In this document: positions 20,230 to 29,159 of the stretch, one piece after another
How the letters are laid out: each line of letters opens with the position of its first letter
How positions within the stretch are numbered: position 1 is the first letter of the stretch
Position numbers and translations under genes: made by a program
Assembly: GCA_018985235.1 (NCBI GenBank)
Contig: JADGIG010000006.1
Coordinates: 1-64,000, forward strand
Source of the DNA: Sanchytrium tribonematis
Lineage: Eukaryota; Sanchytriomycota; Sanchytriomycetes; Sanchytriales; Sanchytriaceae
Reading direction: 5' to 3'
Length of the DNA stretch: 64,000 bases
Notes under the pieces: model-generated
Database searches by the model: none
What the model saw: only the letters and a program-made list of their open reading frames with translations
Told to the model about the DNA's origin: nothing

Positions 20230-21691
20230 ATGACAAAAATTGTGCTTCCTGATTTAATTGTTGTGAATGCTATAAATATTGAAGAATTAAAAGATGATAT
20301 CATCAAATGTATTAAAAATAGTAGCTTTGTCTGTGTCAATTTGGTGCATAGTGACAAATCAAATTTCGCACCAAAAGACAATGAGGCTGCCGAGTATGCT
20401 CAAATGAAACGAATTTTACACCAAAGCACTGTGGTTTCTATTGCACTTAGTGTGGGGACATTGCAAGAAACCGAAGAAGGCAGTAGTGTTACACGTGTAA
20501 AGCATTTTCAGATTCAGGTGAATGCTTTCACCGATTCTACTGATCACAATCTCTTTACCACCAGCTATACCATGCAGGGCTACAATGTTAAGGAGGCTCC
20601 GTTTGCCATAAGATACTTTCCAGGAAAGCCAAGAGATCTCGGATTCTCTTTAGGCACTTCAGAAAGATCATTCATATACCCAAAAGCGCACACTTCTTTA
20701 ATGATGATTATGAACTCTATTTTATTGCCTTCAACTACCAGATACTTGTTTGTGTATGAAGGACTCGAGACTCTCATGGGATTTTACAACGCATTTATTA
20801 CTTGTCTGCCTCATAATTCCAAAGAATTTCTAGTTGATTGTGAAGACATATTTAAAAATGTAATTGACGTCTCACTATATTCAAAATTATTACCCTTGCG
20901 AGTTGACTTTCCAATTGTTGATAAAGATTTATTCATATTGGCATTAGAGCATGGGGACTTAAGCAAAATTTATTCAGTTTCAGCAGAAGTCCCCACTCAA
21001 AGTTGGCCTGAATTTACAGACGTCTACGAACAGCAAATCATAGAAAGTAAAAATAAGCCACTTGAAGTGGGAGAACCTACTCAAAATTACTGTACCAAAA
21101 CTCTGGAATGCGGATATTGTGAAAAAGAAGGTTATATTTATTTATCTAGGATCGTGTGAATACAACCATAGCCTTCAAGATCTACTTCTGGTTGAGAAAG
21201 GCAAGGATACAGCCCTTAAGCAGAACAATAAAGGTGCCAGTTGGAAAGTCCCAAAGCGTCTGCGAACTTGGCATATCGCAGGTATTTTAATTTGCTCTTT
21301 AATACCCGTTGTGTTGAATGACAAGGAACGATTTGGGAAAGTGCTTAATACTTTGAGGTGCCCAGGTTTACTTAAAGATTTGGAAATTAAAAAATACGGA
21401 GGCACCCCTATCAGTGTTGAATGGGAGCGCAGAAAAAATGCCTTGACAGGCGAGACTGACCTGATACAAAGATCTCTTCGACCACAAACAGATTTTCGAG
21501 GGAGAACCAGAGGTCGTGGTGGCAGAGGAGCATCTCGCGGCACAAGAGGACGCGGTCGAGGCGGACAACGACGTGGTGGGCATAGAAGCCCGCCAAAATC
21601 TCAAAATCAGGGTCGACGACCAGATCAAAACTATGGAAGAGGTGGTAGATTCACTGCACAGCATTCTACGCCAAGATACCAGCCATATTGA
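20230..21691 (+). CDS. TOE1-like protein with degenerate nuclease site, CCCH finger and RGG tail
   Basis: About 480 residues. The first 270 follow the layout of TOE1, a DEDD-family 3' exonuclease that matures snRNAs. But the Asp-x-Glu that binds metal (VDTEL in human TOE1) is VNLVH here, and the second acidic position (NGLID) reads EGLET, so catalysis is probably lost. A 19-nt intron (21131-21149, GTTATATTTATTTATCTAG, the only GTT donor) sits inside the zinc finger. Splicing restores C-x8-C-x5-C-x3-H, the same spacing as TOE1's finger. The tail is rich in RG/RGG (about residues 405-450), typical of RNA binding. Likely a pseudoenzyme or RNA-binding derivative. Confidence 0.72.
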
Positions 21692-21731
21692 ATAAATTGT
21701 ATTTATTGCCCAGATTTTTTAACAAGCCACT

Positions 21732-23197
21732 ATGATCATAGATTCAAGTATTGGACCATTTCCAAATCTTATATTTCATTTCCTTTCTCCTCCATTAACA
21801 ATATCTGATATGAAATTCATACAGGAACAACAGCCATTACAACGAGTTCCGGACTCAAAACGTCATATATTACATGAATTAGTTGAAACAGAAAAATCTT
21901 ATGCGCGTCATTTAACAGTAATGTTAACATATTTTAGGGACAACTTTAAAGAACTTCTCAATACACCGGAACAAGTTGTATCAGCACCCTTTGTAAAAAT
22001 TGTTTTTACAGGTATACCAGAACTCCGTGATTTTGCCCTTAAAGTTGCAGATGATTTAGAAAGGGCGTTCCGTCTATGGGAAATGGATGAAGATGAGTCA
22101 GTGGGTATCATTTTTATCAAAAGAAGGGAAGAATTCACAATATATAAAAAATATGTAGATAACTATGCTATTGCAATGAACCAAATTCGTGATGCTCAGC
22201 GGAAAAATCCAGCTTTCGGAGAGTTTTGCAGCAAGGCCAGAGGATCAAAAGAAACAGATAGACAAGACATAACGGATTACATGATTTTGCCAATACAAAG
22301 AATATTAAGATACAGTTTACTATTAAAAGATTTGAAAAAGAAGACACCTGTGTCACACTTTGACTATAACGATTTGAGTCATGCTTTTGATGAAATGAAT
22401 GAATTGTCGACACAATTAAATGAAGTTAAATTGAAAGAAGAAGAAACAACAAGAATGTTTGAATGTGAAAGAGTTGTTGAAGGATTTCCTCCACAAATCA
22501 TTTCAGCCTCAAGAAGATTGATTATTGAAGGCGATGGAATATCACCTTCGCTCCAAAAGGCAGCGATGCACATTGTGGTATTTTCTGACGTTGTAATGCT
22601 CACGAGAATAAAGCAACAAAGGTCCATGTTTAAATTTAGTAGCTCAACATCCTCGAATAATCTTGATGCTAAAAAGTACAAATTTGAGAAACTTATATAT
22701 ATACAAGACATAACCAAAGTATTATTGGATAGTCAGGATGGTAAATTCATTTTAATTTAGACAAGGTTATTTTAAAGATATTTGGTGTTGGTGACAAGCA
22801 TGATACGAAACGAACTGAAGAAATATTTTGTGATTTGGTACTAGAAAAGGATATAGGATCTCAATTAGAACAAGTTTTGAAGTTGAGATTAAAAGAATAT
22901 AGAAGAGCTTCTGTAGAAAATAAACCACAAGTGGAAATTGTAAAATTAAGCAAATTGAATGGAGGAGACATAATCGACCTTGAAGAAACTTCATCTATTG
23001 AATCAAATAATACAAATACATCGAGTGTCACAGCGTTGGCTGGCTATTTATTTAAATCAAAAAGCAAAAGTCAAGAAAATAAGACTGAGGACCTGGTGTC
23101 GAGGTCGCAATCGCTGCATTCCAATTCCAGAAGCGGTTCGAGGAATAGTACACTTAAGGCAAATGTGATGTCGCCAGCTAGTGCAAAGTCGCAATAA
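21732..23197 (+). CDS. Rho guanine-nucleotide exchange factor (DH-PH)
   Basis: About 481 residues. The DH domain (about 45-235) starts RHILHELVETEKSYARHLTVML and contains the conserved DYMILPIQRILRYSLLLKDL. A PH domain (about 245-380) follows. A 20-nt intron (22741-22760, GTAAATTCATTTTAATTTAG) interrupts the PH domain; splicing joins VLLDSQD to DKVILKIFGVGDKH. The Ser/Asn-rich C-terminal ~100 residues look disordered. It should load GTP onto a Rho/Cdc42-type GTPase for polarity or cytokinesis. There is no PB1 or CH domain, so it is not a canonical Cdc24. The window also carries a RhoGDI and a BEM1-like scaffold. Confidence 0.9.
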
Positions 23198-23289
23198 TAT
23201 GTAACAATAAATTTGTAATAAACTTAAATAAAATTTTAATAATTCGGACAATAACAGAGTGAAAAAGGCTAGACCAGCTAGTTTCACCG

Positions 23290-24057
23290 TTAAAATATTG
23301 CAGATTGAAGCAATTTGATGTAATCCTCGTCAATACGAAACCTTTTTCCCTTTAATTTTTCCAAAGAATGAAGCGGAGGTAATTTTGTCATCTTATGTAT
23401 AGAAAAAAGAGGTGAAGCCGATGCGGTAGATGTAGATGAAGTGATTAATTTTTCTGGAATGGAAGTAGAAGGGTTCCTGGAATGATTGATGGCGGAATCT
23501 GAATGTGGTGAATTTGGATGCTTATTGGATTTCAGCTTGATATCATCAAGAAATGGGACTTCCACAGTAGGTCTAACAGCTTCGTTAAGCTGAGGGTCGA
23601 ACATCATAAGTGGAGAATTTTCACCACCCACAAAATAATATTCTTTAGGGACCTCAATGCTGGATAGGGTATCTGATGGCCTCTTTAATATAGGTATATC
23701 GCTTTCGTAATAATAACAAATAATATGAAATTTTTCGCCGCTTATAGTTCTTGCGCATAAAGTTTTCTTTCTCATTGGATGTTCAGCTTTTGTTTCCTTA
23801 TAAATTAGGAATCTACCCTTCAATCGAGAATTGCTCCAATTTCTGCCGTCAGTCCATCTACGAATATTGACTTCAGCTTCATTCCAAACAAAAATTGAAC
23901 CGCTTTGAACTAATCCATGTTCTTGTTGGGCTAATCTGTGGTTTACCTTTTGAATTTGTCCCATTCTAGCTGATTCTATAAGCAAAATTCCATCTTGTAA
24001 TGTGTCAATATAACCTGAGTACGAAGTCATGGTTTGCGGCAAATAGAACTTGACCAT
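23290..24057 (-). CDS. WOPR-domain transcription regulator (Gti1/Pac2/Wor1 family)
   Basis: 255 residues. The N-terminal WOPR domain begins YSGYIDTLQDGILLIESARMGQI and continues GSIFVWNEAEVNIRRWTDGRNWSNSRLKGRFLIYKE, then the second WOPR half (KKTLCARTISGEKFHIICYYY). WOPR proteins are sequence-specific regulators known from fungi, where they control morphology, sporulation or virulence (Wor1, Ryp1, Gti1, Pac2). The C-terminal third is Ser/Thr/Pro-rich and probably disordered. This is one of the better taxonomic markers in the window. Single exon. The 395-nt divergent region upstream holds a CCAAT box and one ACGCGT. Confidence 0.92.
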   Translation of the reverse strand: MVKFYLPQTMTSYSGYIDTLQDGILLIESARMGQIQKVNHRLAQQEHGLVQSGSIFVWNEAEVNIRRWTDGRNWSNSRLKGRFLIYKETKAEHPMRKKTLCARTISGEKFHIICYYYESDIPILKRPSDTLSSIEVPKEYYFVGGENSPLMMFDPQLNEAVRPTVEVPFLDDIKLKSNKHPNSPHSDSAINHSRNPSTSIPEKLITSSTSTASASPLFSIHKMTKLPPLHSLEKLKGKRFRIDEDYIKLLQSAIF

Positions 24058-24452
24058 CTTAAATGACTAGAAATCACGCTGTCAAAGCTTTAAACCAATC
24101 AAATCTGCCCCAACAGCGAAAAAGTCGATCACATTGCCAAGGGGTAATTAAACTATTGTGCTTGATATGAACCAGAATCAGCTTTGGTGAGATATATAAA
24201 TTTACTAAGATGGAATTTCAACATTTGGTGCCTCGTCGATTGCCCTTGAGACTGGTATCGGGCTTGGTCTTCTATTCTTATTGTACATTGCATAAGAGGC
24301 CAGATAAAGCATCATTCTCGTTTAATGGTTCTAACGTCTCAAGTTTGTTCTAGAGAATATATAGCTGAATGACGCGTCTTTGATTCGCTGTCTAAATATG
24401 AATTGTATCCACCAATAATCTACAAGAAGCTCTATTTTCGCTATGTCTAAAG
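24058..24452 (+). other. Divergent intergenic region between the WOPR gene and the acylphosphatase gene
   Basis: No coding signal is convincing on either strand. It contains a CCAATCA box near 24095, close to the WOPR start, and a single ACGCGT (24372-24377), the core of the fungal MluI cell-cycle box, 75 nt upstream of the first ATG of the next gene. A single six-base match may be chance. Confidence 0.4.
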
Positions 24453-24923
24453 ATGTTTGACAAATTTCTTATAAATGCATTTCGTCGGATCAATTGTAAA
24501 GTTTGCACCACCAACTTCAATGATTCGAATCTATGTTTCATGTGGAGAAGTGTTGTTACACTAGCAATAATTGTTGGTAGTTACTTTTACATACAAACGA
24601 ATCAAATGGCCGGGAAAAGTACAGCTTTGATATATTCGTTAAAATTTGAGGTATCCGGTAAAGTTCAGCGAGTTTTTTTCCGTAAACATACAAAAGAATT
24701 TGCGGACATGGTAAAACTGCGAGGATATGTCCAAAATATGCCAAGCGGGACTGTGAAAGGTGAAGCACAAGGCCCTTTACCTGATATTGAAAAATTGAAA
24801 GAATTTTTGACTACTGAAGGTTCACCATTGTCAATAATCGAGCGACTTGATTCCAATATTCAAGAAATCCCAAATTTTACATACGAAGGATTTAAAATCA
24901 TTAAGAGAAATAAGAACGGGTAA
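24453..24923 (+). CDS. ACYP: Acylphosphatase domain protein, possibly membrane-anchored
   Basis: The C-terminal ~100 residues are an acylphosphatase, hydrolysing carboxyl-phosphate bonds. FEVSGKVQRVFFRKHTKEFA supplies the phosphate loop and catalytic Arg, and GYVQNMPSGTVKGEAQG contains the catalytic Asn. In front of this, from ATG 24453, is a 51-residue extension with a hydrophobic segment (VVTLAIIVGSYFYI) that would anchor the enzyme in a membrane. If translation starts instead at the internal ATG 24606 (MAGKSTALIY), the protein has the usual ~105-residue soluble form. The extension is open and in frame, but I cannot show it is used. Confidence 0.85.
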   Translation: MFDKFLINAFRRINCKVCTTNFNDSNLCFMWRSVVTLAIIVGSYFYIQTNQMAGKSTALIYSLKFEVSGKVQRVFFRKHTKEFADMVKLRGYVQNMPSGTVKGEAQGPLPDIEKLKEFLTTEGSPLSIIERLDSNIQEIPNFTYEGFKIIKRNKNG

Positions 24924-25013
24924 ATACCAAGCAATAAAGCGAATTTACTGACACCAATCAAGGGTACTTGGTTCATCATAGACTCATAAAATCACGATTG
25001 TACTTTTTCACGG

Positions 25014-25358
25014 ATGTTCTCTTTGTTGTTAGCTATTTTGGCCCAAACAAACAGTAGTATGAAGATTCCCACAAGTTCAAAAGATCAGTTGTCTGAAATT
25101 CTTAAAGCACATCCCGAGTTTGCATCTTTAACTGGTTCGGATTTACAACAAATCGCGGATGATCCAGCTTTGTCAGCCCAGATTGCCCAAGATGCTAATA
25201 ATGGCAATATATCAAATTCAACCTTAAGTGCAGTTTCTGATAAAGTATCTGGTGAGGATAGTGACCCACAAACAACTTCCAACCCTAAAAATTCTTCAAA
25301 TAGCGGTGGATTCATATTTGCATCCTCCATTTATGTGATCTGGTCATTTGCTATTTAA
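25014..25358 (+). CDS. Small secreted, probably GPI-anchored cell-surface protein
   Basis: 114 residues. The N-terminal MFSLLLAILAQTNSS is a signal peptide. The middle is polar and Ser/Asn/Asp-rich (LTGSDLQQIADDPALSAQ, NNGNISNSTLS with potential N-glycosylation sites). The C-terminus is a short Ser/Gly spacer followed by a hydrophobic tail (FIFASSIYVIWSFAI), as in GPI attachment signals. The combination is typical of fungal wall or surface proteins. No family is recognised. A CCAATCA box lies about 60 nt upstream (24955). Confidence 0.6.
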   Translation: MFSLLLAILAQTNSSMKIPTSSKDQLSEILKAHPEFASLTGSDLQQIADDPALSAQIAQDANNGNISNSTLSAVSDKVSGEDSDPQTTSNPKNSSNSGGFIFASSIYVIWSFAI

Positions 25359-25498
25359 TAAAATCACTTGTTCCTCAATTGCTGAACAAATGTCAAAACA
25401 ATGATTTGCATGTGGCTGATGCGTCGTATATGATCAGGTCACGCTAACTGTGTCATTCTCGTCTAATTTGCACAAAAAGGGGATGAATCTACACTAAC

Positions 25499-26116
25499 AT
25501 GTCAAGATTTTTAAAGCTCCATCACTTAAATATTAATTTAAAAAATTTGATTAAGGATTTTAAGGGGCTCAAACCTGATCCTTATATTAAAGAGGGGTAT
25601 AGGCATAAGAGCATTGTTAGATTTAGAGTCACTAAAAATGGACTGGTGCGAGCCGAACATGGTCCATTATTTCAAAGCAAGCAGTTCAATCCTACACACG
25701 GCAATCTTAAAAGGGAATACCCGGAGTATGATCCTTGTCCTGAAGCTATGAAAGTTATTAAAGAGTTTGTCAAAAAGTCAAAAGCAAAAATCGGTGATGA
25801 ACTGTTGGTTCAAGCCCAGAGAGTCATTTGTAAAGAAAACTTGGTAGGGCATCCTAGTGTAGAGGGCTGGCATCGAGATGGGGTGAAGGCAATCGGACTA
25901 TTTAGCGTCGATCGCCATAATATAAAGGGCGGAATTTCGCAATTTCGAGACACTAAAAAGCAAATTTTCTTTGACCAAGTGTTAGAACCTGGAAAATTGG
26001 CAATATTTGAAGATGAACAAATGGAGCATCGAGTGACTCCTGTTGTTCCCGAAAACAAAGCAGCGCAAGGTTATCGGGATGTCATCTTAATGGCACACCC
26101 CGCTAACAGAACATAG
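25499..26116 (+). CDS. 2-oxoglutarate/Fe(II)-dependent dioxygenase family protein
   Basis: 205 residues. The pattern matches the 2OG-Fe oxygenase family that includes bacterial isoleucine hydroxylase. GPLFQSKQFNPTHGNLKREYPEYDPCP is at about residues 56-82 and QRVICKENLVGHPSVEGWHRDG follows, with the His-x-Asp iron ligands. LEPGKLAIFEDEQMEHRVTPV gives the distal His and GYRDVILMAHP the 2OG-binding Arg. Amino-acid hydroxylation is therefore plausible but the substrate is unknown. No signal peptide, so probably cytosolic. Single exon; its stop is 28 nt from the convergent DNAJB13-like gene. Confidence 0.75.
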   Translation: MSRFLKLHHLNINLKNLIKDFKGLKPDPYIKEGYRHKSIVRFRVTKNGLVRAEHGPLFQSKQFNPTHGNLKREYPEYDPCPEAMKVIKEFVKKSKAKIGDELLVQAQRVICKENLVGHPSVEGWHRDGVKAIGLFSVDRHNIKGGISQFRDTKKQIFFDQVLEPGKLAIFEDEQMEHRVTPVVPENKAAQGYRDVILMAHPANRT

Positions 26117-26144
26117 CAGTAAAGTATTTATTCATTCACCCACT

Positions 26145-26993
26145 TCAATTTTCAAATATACCTGCTATTGCTTGCTTTTGTTTCCAAGTAAGTTGTGGGT
26201 AATGGACTATAAAGTTGACAATCAAATTTCCAAAGATACCCTCGTACTCCAGACCAGCACCTTTTATTACACATGTATCGCCGGTTACATATATTGTCTC
26301 TGCATTTCCCGAAAGAGTTGAAATTTTCACAGATCCACCACATAGACGAGTTTTTAAGTCAACAACGCACGAACAACATAAATCTAGGTTCAATCTTTGA
26401 TATACTGGATGTTCCAAAACTATAATCATAACTTCAATATCATTGGAAATTGTAAGCGGCAATATATCCCCTTTTTCCTTATAAGTTACTGTGTATCCAG
26501 ACAAAGCAGCTTTCGGAATCAAAACGTTCAATGAGCAGCTTTCCGTTGAGATTAAATTATCTTTAAATACTTTTCTCTCAAAGGGGATAAGCTTTTCAAC
26601 TCCAATTAAAACCTCCTCTAGTGTCACTTGCAATTCAATTTTTTTTGTAGGAAGCTTGGATATTTTTGTTTTTAAAGGACAAATTGACTCAATCATTTGT
26701 GTATCTTTCGCGAATTCCAGTGACATTGAAAATGCTTCCTTAATTGTACGATTAATATCCCCATGATATTGATAAGCTTCAAATCCTTCAAAGTCCCCCA
26801 TAGGTGGAAGTCCAGAATGCAAGACTCCATAACCATATGCATCATAAATTGGCTTCCAATTACTTGATAGCACCTCCAAGGCTTCACCTAAGATTTCCTT
26901 CTCTTCTGCATACATTACATGCTTTTTAAAGCTGTTGAGAATTTGCAGCGAGTCTGCATCTCTAGGCAAATGTAAAATCGAATAATAATCCAT
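26145..26993 (-). CDS. DNAJB13: DNAJB13/RSPH16-like radial-spoke Hsp40 with degenerate J domain
   Basis: 282 residues. The start MDYYSILHLPRDADSLQILNSFKKH is a shortened J domain without His-Pro-Asp, so it should not stimulate Hsp70; human DNAJB13 also lacks a normal HPD. The linker YGYGVLHSGLPPMGDFEGFEAYQYHGDINR parallels DNAJB13 (GLKGGIP...GYVFHG). Two C-terminal Hsp40 beta-domains follow, ending HYPQLTWKQKQAIAGIF, the usual QKQ-type terminus. In Chlamydomonas and animals this subunit sits in axonemal radial spokes, so it supports a motile flagellum. Divergent enough that a general type-II Hsp40 remains possible. Confidence 0.65.
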   Translation of the reverse strand: MDYYSILHLPRDADSLQILNSFKKHVMYAEEKEILGEALEVLSSNWKPIYDAYGYGVLHSGLPPMGDFEGFEAYQYHGDINRTIKEAFSMSLEFAKDTQMIESICPLKTKISKLPTKKIELQVTLEEVLIGVEKLIPFERKVFKDNLISTESCSLNVLIPKAALSGYTVTYKEKGDILPLTISNDIEVMIIVLEHPVYQRLNLDLCCSCVVDLKTRLCGGSVKISTLSGNAETIYVTGDTCVIKGAGLEYEGIFGNLIVNFIVHYPQLTWKQKQAIAGIFEN

Positions 26994-27581
26994 TATAAAT
27001 TAAATTTGTTGCAGAAATTTAAAACAGACAAATTTTTATCGTATATTAGTCATTATTTACTGTCTTTATATAGAAACTCGAATCAGTTAGAGATGATTTG
27101 ATGCAAGCTCTAACAAGTATTTTTGATTGGACCAAGGAATTTTCCCAATCTTTAAAAGAACGTCATTCCCTCTAGTTAACAAAAATGGATCATCTTCAAT
27201 ATCTCACTATGGTGGTATATTTAAAACACGAAATCGAGAGAATAGAAGCAGACTCAGGTGCAAAACTTTCCCTAGATTAAGCGACTATTGAAAACTTGAT
27301 TTTACAATTTTAAGTTATTGTGCAGGTCAATCATTAATTTTCATCTATACCAAACTAAAATTTTCTTTAGATATGCCTTAACATTGGACTGATAGTCAAA
27401 GGGAAGCTTATTGTAGAGCATAGTGATATTATCTAAGCTCGATCAATTTTATAAAGAATAAAGCTGCGAAAAGTTTGAAGAAATCTATAATTGTTTTTAA
27501 CCGCAGTTAGTAATTACGTTTGCGAGGCGACTAATCAAAGACTGAAACTGGAAACAATGACATTTAATGGCATCGCATCAC

Positions 27582-27935
27582 TTCAGAATGAACATTCGGT
27601 CCAAAAATTAACATTGTGCGATTGGAATCAAAATGAAATATTGATCTTAATTTTAATTACCGAGACTGTACAATTAAGGAATGTAAACTTAAAATAGGAC
27701 TGTTAATGGCGTCCTCACTACTAATTATATGCACTAACGAATCATTTCTAAAAATTTCAGAATGAATTTCTGACCCAAAAATCAATATTGTGCGATCAGA
27801 CTCATCTAAAACATTTGATTAAAATTTTAATCCACTGGAAAAGGGAAGAAGGGCTTTCAATGACATCGGGTCACCACTATCAATATGCATTTCAGAATGA
27901 ACTTGAAACCCAGAATTTAGCATTGTGCATCAGTT
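27582..27935 (+). repeat. Three diverged copies of a TTCAGAATGAA...ATTGTGC repeat
   Basis: Similar blocks begin at 27582, 27756 and 27891 (spacings 174 and 135 nt). Each reads TTCAGAATGAA, then about ten variable bases, then CC(C/A)A(A/G)AAT and ATTGTGC, followed by a short A-rich stretch. Similarity is clear in the ~45-nt core and weak outside it. Confidence 0.5.
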
Positions 27936-28155
27936 TGAAAAGTCAAATCACTTTCTGTTTGAATTACATTGGAGAATAGGAGATCACTCAAGCGATAAAT
28001 ATAGAAACTATATTTCGCGCATTTTGCAATTTATTGGAATTAAAGGGATACCTAGAAAATTAGCATCAAAAAAGAAAGATTTGTCAGATTCGAAATTTAT
28101 CATAATTGTGACTTCTAATATTTGACGAACCTAATCGCAAATCTTAATTTTTGCC

Positions 28156-28293
28156 GAAGAAAAACAAATCAATCAATTTGACTTACAATTACACGACTTG
28201 GGTATTGGAATCTAAGATACGCTTGAAGAAAAACAAATCAATCAATTTGAATAAGAATTACACGACTTGAGTATTGAAATCTAAGATACACTT
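28156..28293 (+). repeat. Tandem duplication of a 69-nt unit
   Basis: Two adjacent copies, 28156-28224 and 28225-28293, both start GAAGAAAAACAAATCAATCA and run to CTAAGATACNCTT with only a few substitutions. The 69-nt period is a multiple of three, but every frame meets stops at the unit ends, so it is not obviously coding. Confidence 0.85.
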
Positions 28294-28502
28294 GGAAAAT
28301 TTTTCGTAAAATAAGTTGCAGGACCTAATTCAATTTCTGGAATTCAACCTTCGGTGAAGTGGATGAATTAAACTTTAAAGGGCAGTAATATCAACAAAAT
28401 CGAGCCCGGTAATTTTATTTAATATAAGGAAATGTATTAAACCAATTCGTCAGAATTAAAAATACGATTATTTGGTAACTGTTTATTACTTAGTAGTCAA
28501 GG

Positions 28503-29159
28503 TTAACCAGGCGGTAGTTGCGTGATATCGACTTCTTCTACCTCTTCAGTTGTATCTTTAGATTCTTGCAATTCTAAATGGCCTCGTGTCATTGTCATCA
28601 TACCCGACCTAGACATTTCCACAACCCCGAACTCTCTAACAACATTTAAAAAGGCGTCTATTCTGGTGGGTTTTGCTGCAAATTCTACTGTCACAGTGTC
28701 AAGTGTAACATCTACGACATGGGCATTGAATAAATCAGCGATCACTTTGATTTTGGATAATTGATCTTCCCCACTTTCAGAAATGACACAAAGCTTAACC
28801 AGACACAATTCTCTGTCAATTCTCCTTGACTTGGTATAATCAATTACTGCCCAAACTGGAACAAGATCTTCTAATTGCTTTTTGGCTTGTACTATTGTAT
28901 TGTCAGTACCTCTCAAAGCAATCGTCATTCTGCTCAAATCTGTCACTTCTGTTGTTGCCACTACTAAACTATCGATGTTAAATCCTCTTGCGGCTAAAAT
29001 ACCAGATATTCTTGATAGTACACCAGGTTCATTTTGAACTAAACAAGCAAGAATGTGGGGTGACTTTGGATGACTTACTTTCGGTACATTGTACAATATA
29101 TTACTAACCGCTTCTTCGACAGATTTTCGTTTCAACAAATGACGAGAAATCCGAAGCAT
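28503..29159 (-). CDS. ILV6: Acetolactate synthase regulatory (small) subunit
   Basis: Binds the catalytic ILV2 subunit in mitochondria and confers valine feedback control on the first common step of branched-chain amino-acid synthesis. After a basic, presequence-like start (MLRISRHLLKRKSVEEAV) comes the ACT domain ILACLVQNEPGVLSRISGILAARGFNIDSLVVATTEVTDLSRMTI, nearly the fungal/bacterial consensus. The C-terminal domain contains VEFAAKPTRIDAFLNVVREFGVVEMSRSGMMTM. The length of 218 residues is compact; it lacks the insertion found between the two domains in yeast Ilv6. Single exon. The ILV2 catalytic subunit is not in the window. Confidence 0.95.
   Translation of the reverse strand: MLRISRHLLKRKSVEEAVSNILYNVPKVSHPKSPHILACLVQNEPGVLSRISGILAARGFNIDSLVVATTEVTDLSRMTIALRGTDNTIVQAKKQLEDLVPVWAVIDYTKSRRIDRELCLVKLCVISESGEDQLSKIKVIADLFNAHVVDVTLDTVTVEFAAKPTRIDAFLNVVREFGVVEMSRSGMMTMTRGHLELQESKDTTEEVEEVDITQLPPG

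Larger units (their letters stand above)
26994..28502 (+). other. 1.5-kb gene-free region with degenerate repeats
   Basis: No reading frame here is convincing; the longest are below 70 codons and have unnatural composition. The stretch holds two kinds of repeat described separately: three diverged copies of a TTCAGAATGAA...ATTGTGC core, and a 69-nt tandem duplication. It could be eroded mobile-element sequence, a decayed gene or a noncoding RNA locus. No splice pattern of the 19-nt type restores a protein that I could recognise. Confidence 0.5.

Noticed and set aside
24372-24377. ACGCGT as a functional MluI cell-cycle box
   Set aside because: Only one copy was noticed and the downstream gene (acylphosphatase) is not an obvious S-phase gene; not enough to claim regulation.
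27491-28125. Short plus-strand frames in the 27-28 kb region as genes
   Set aside because: All are under 70 codons, consist of the degenerate repeat units and show no family resemblance; treated as repeat sequence.
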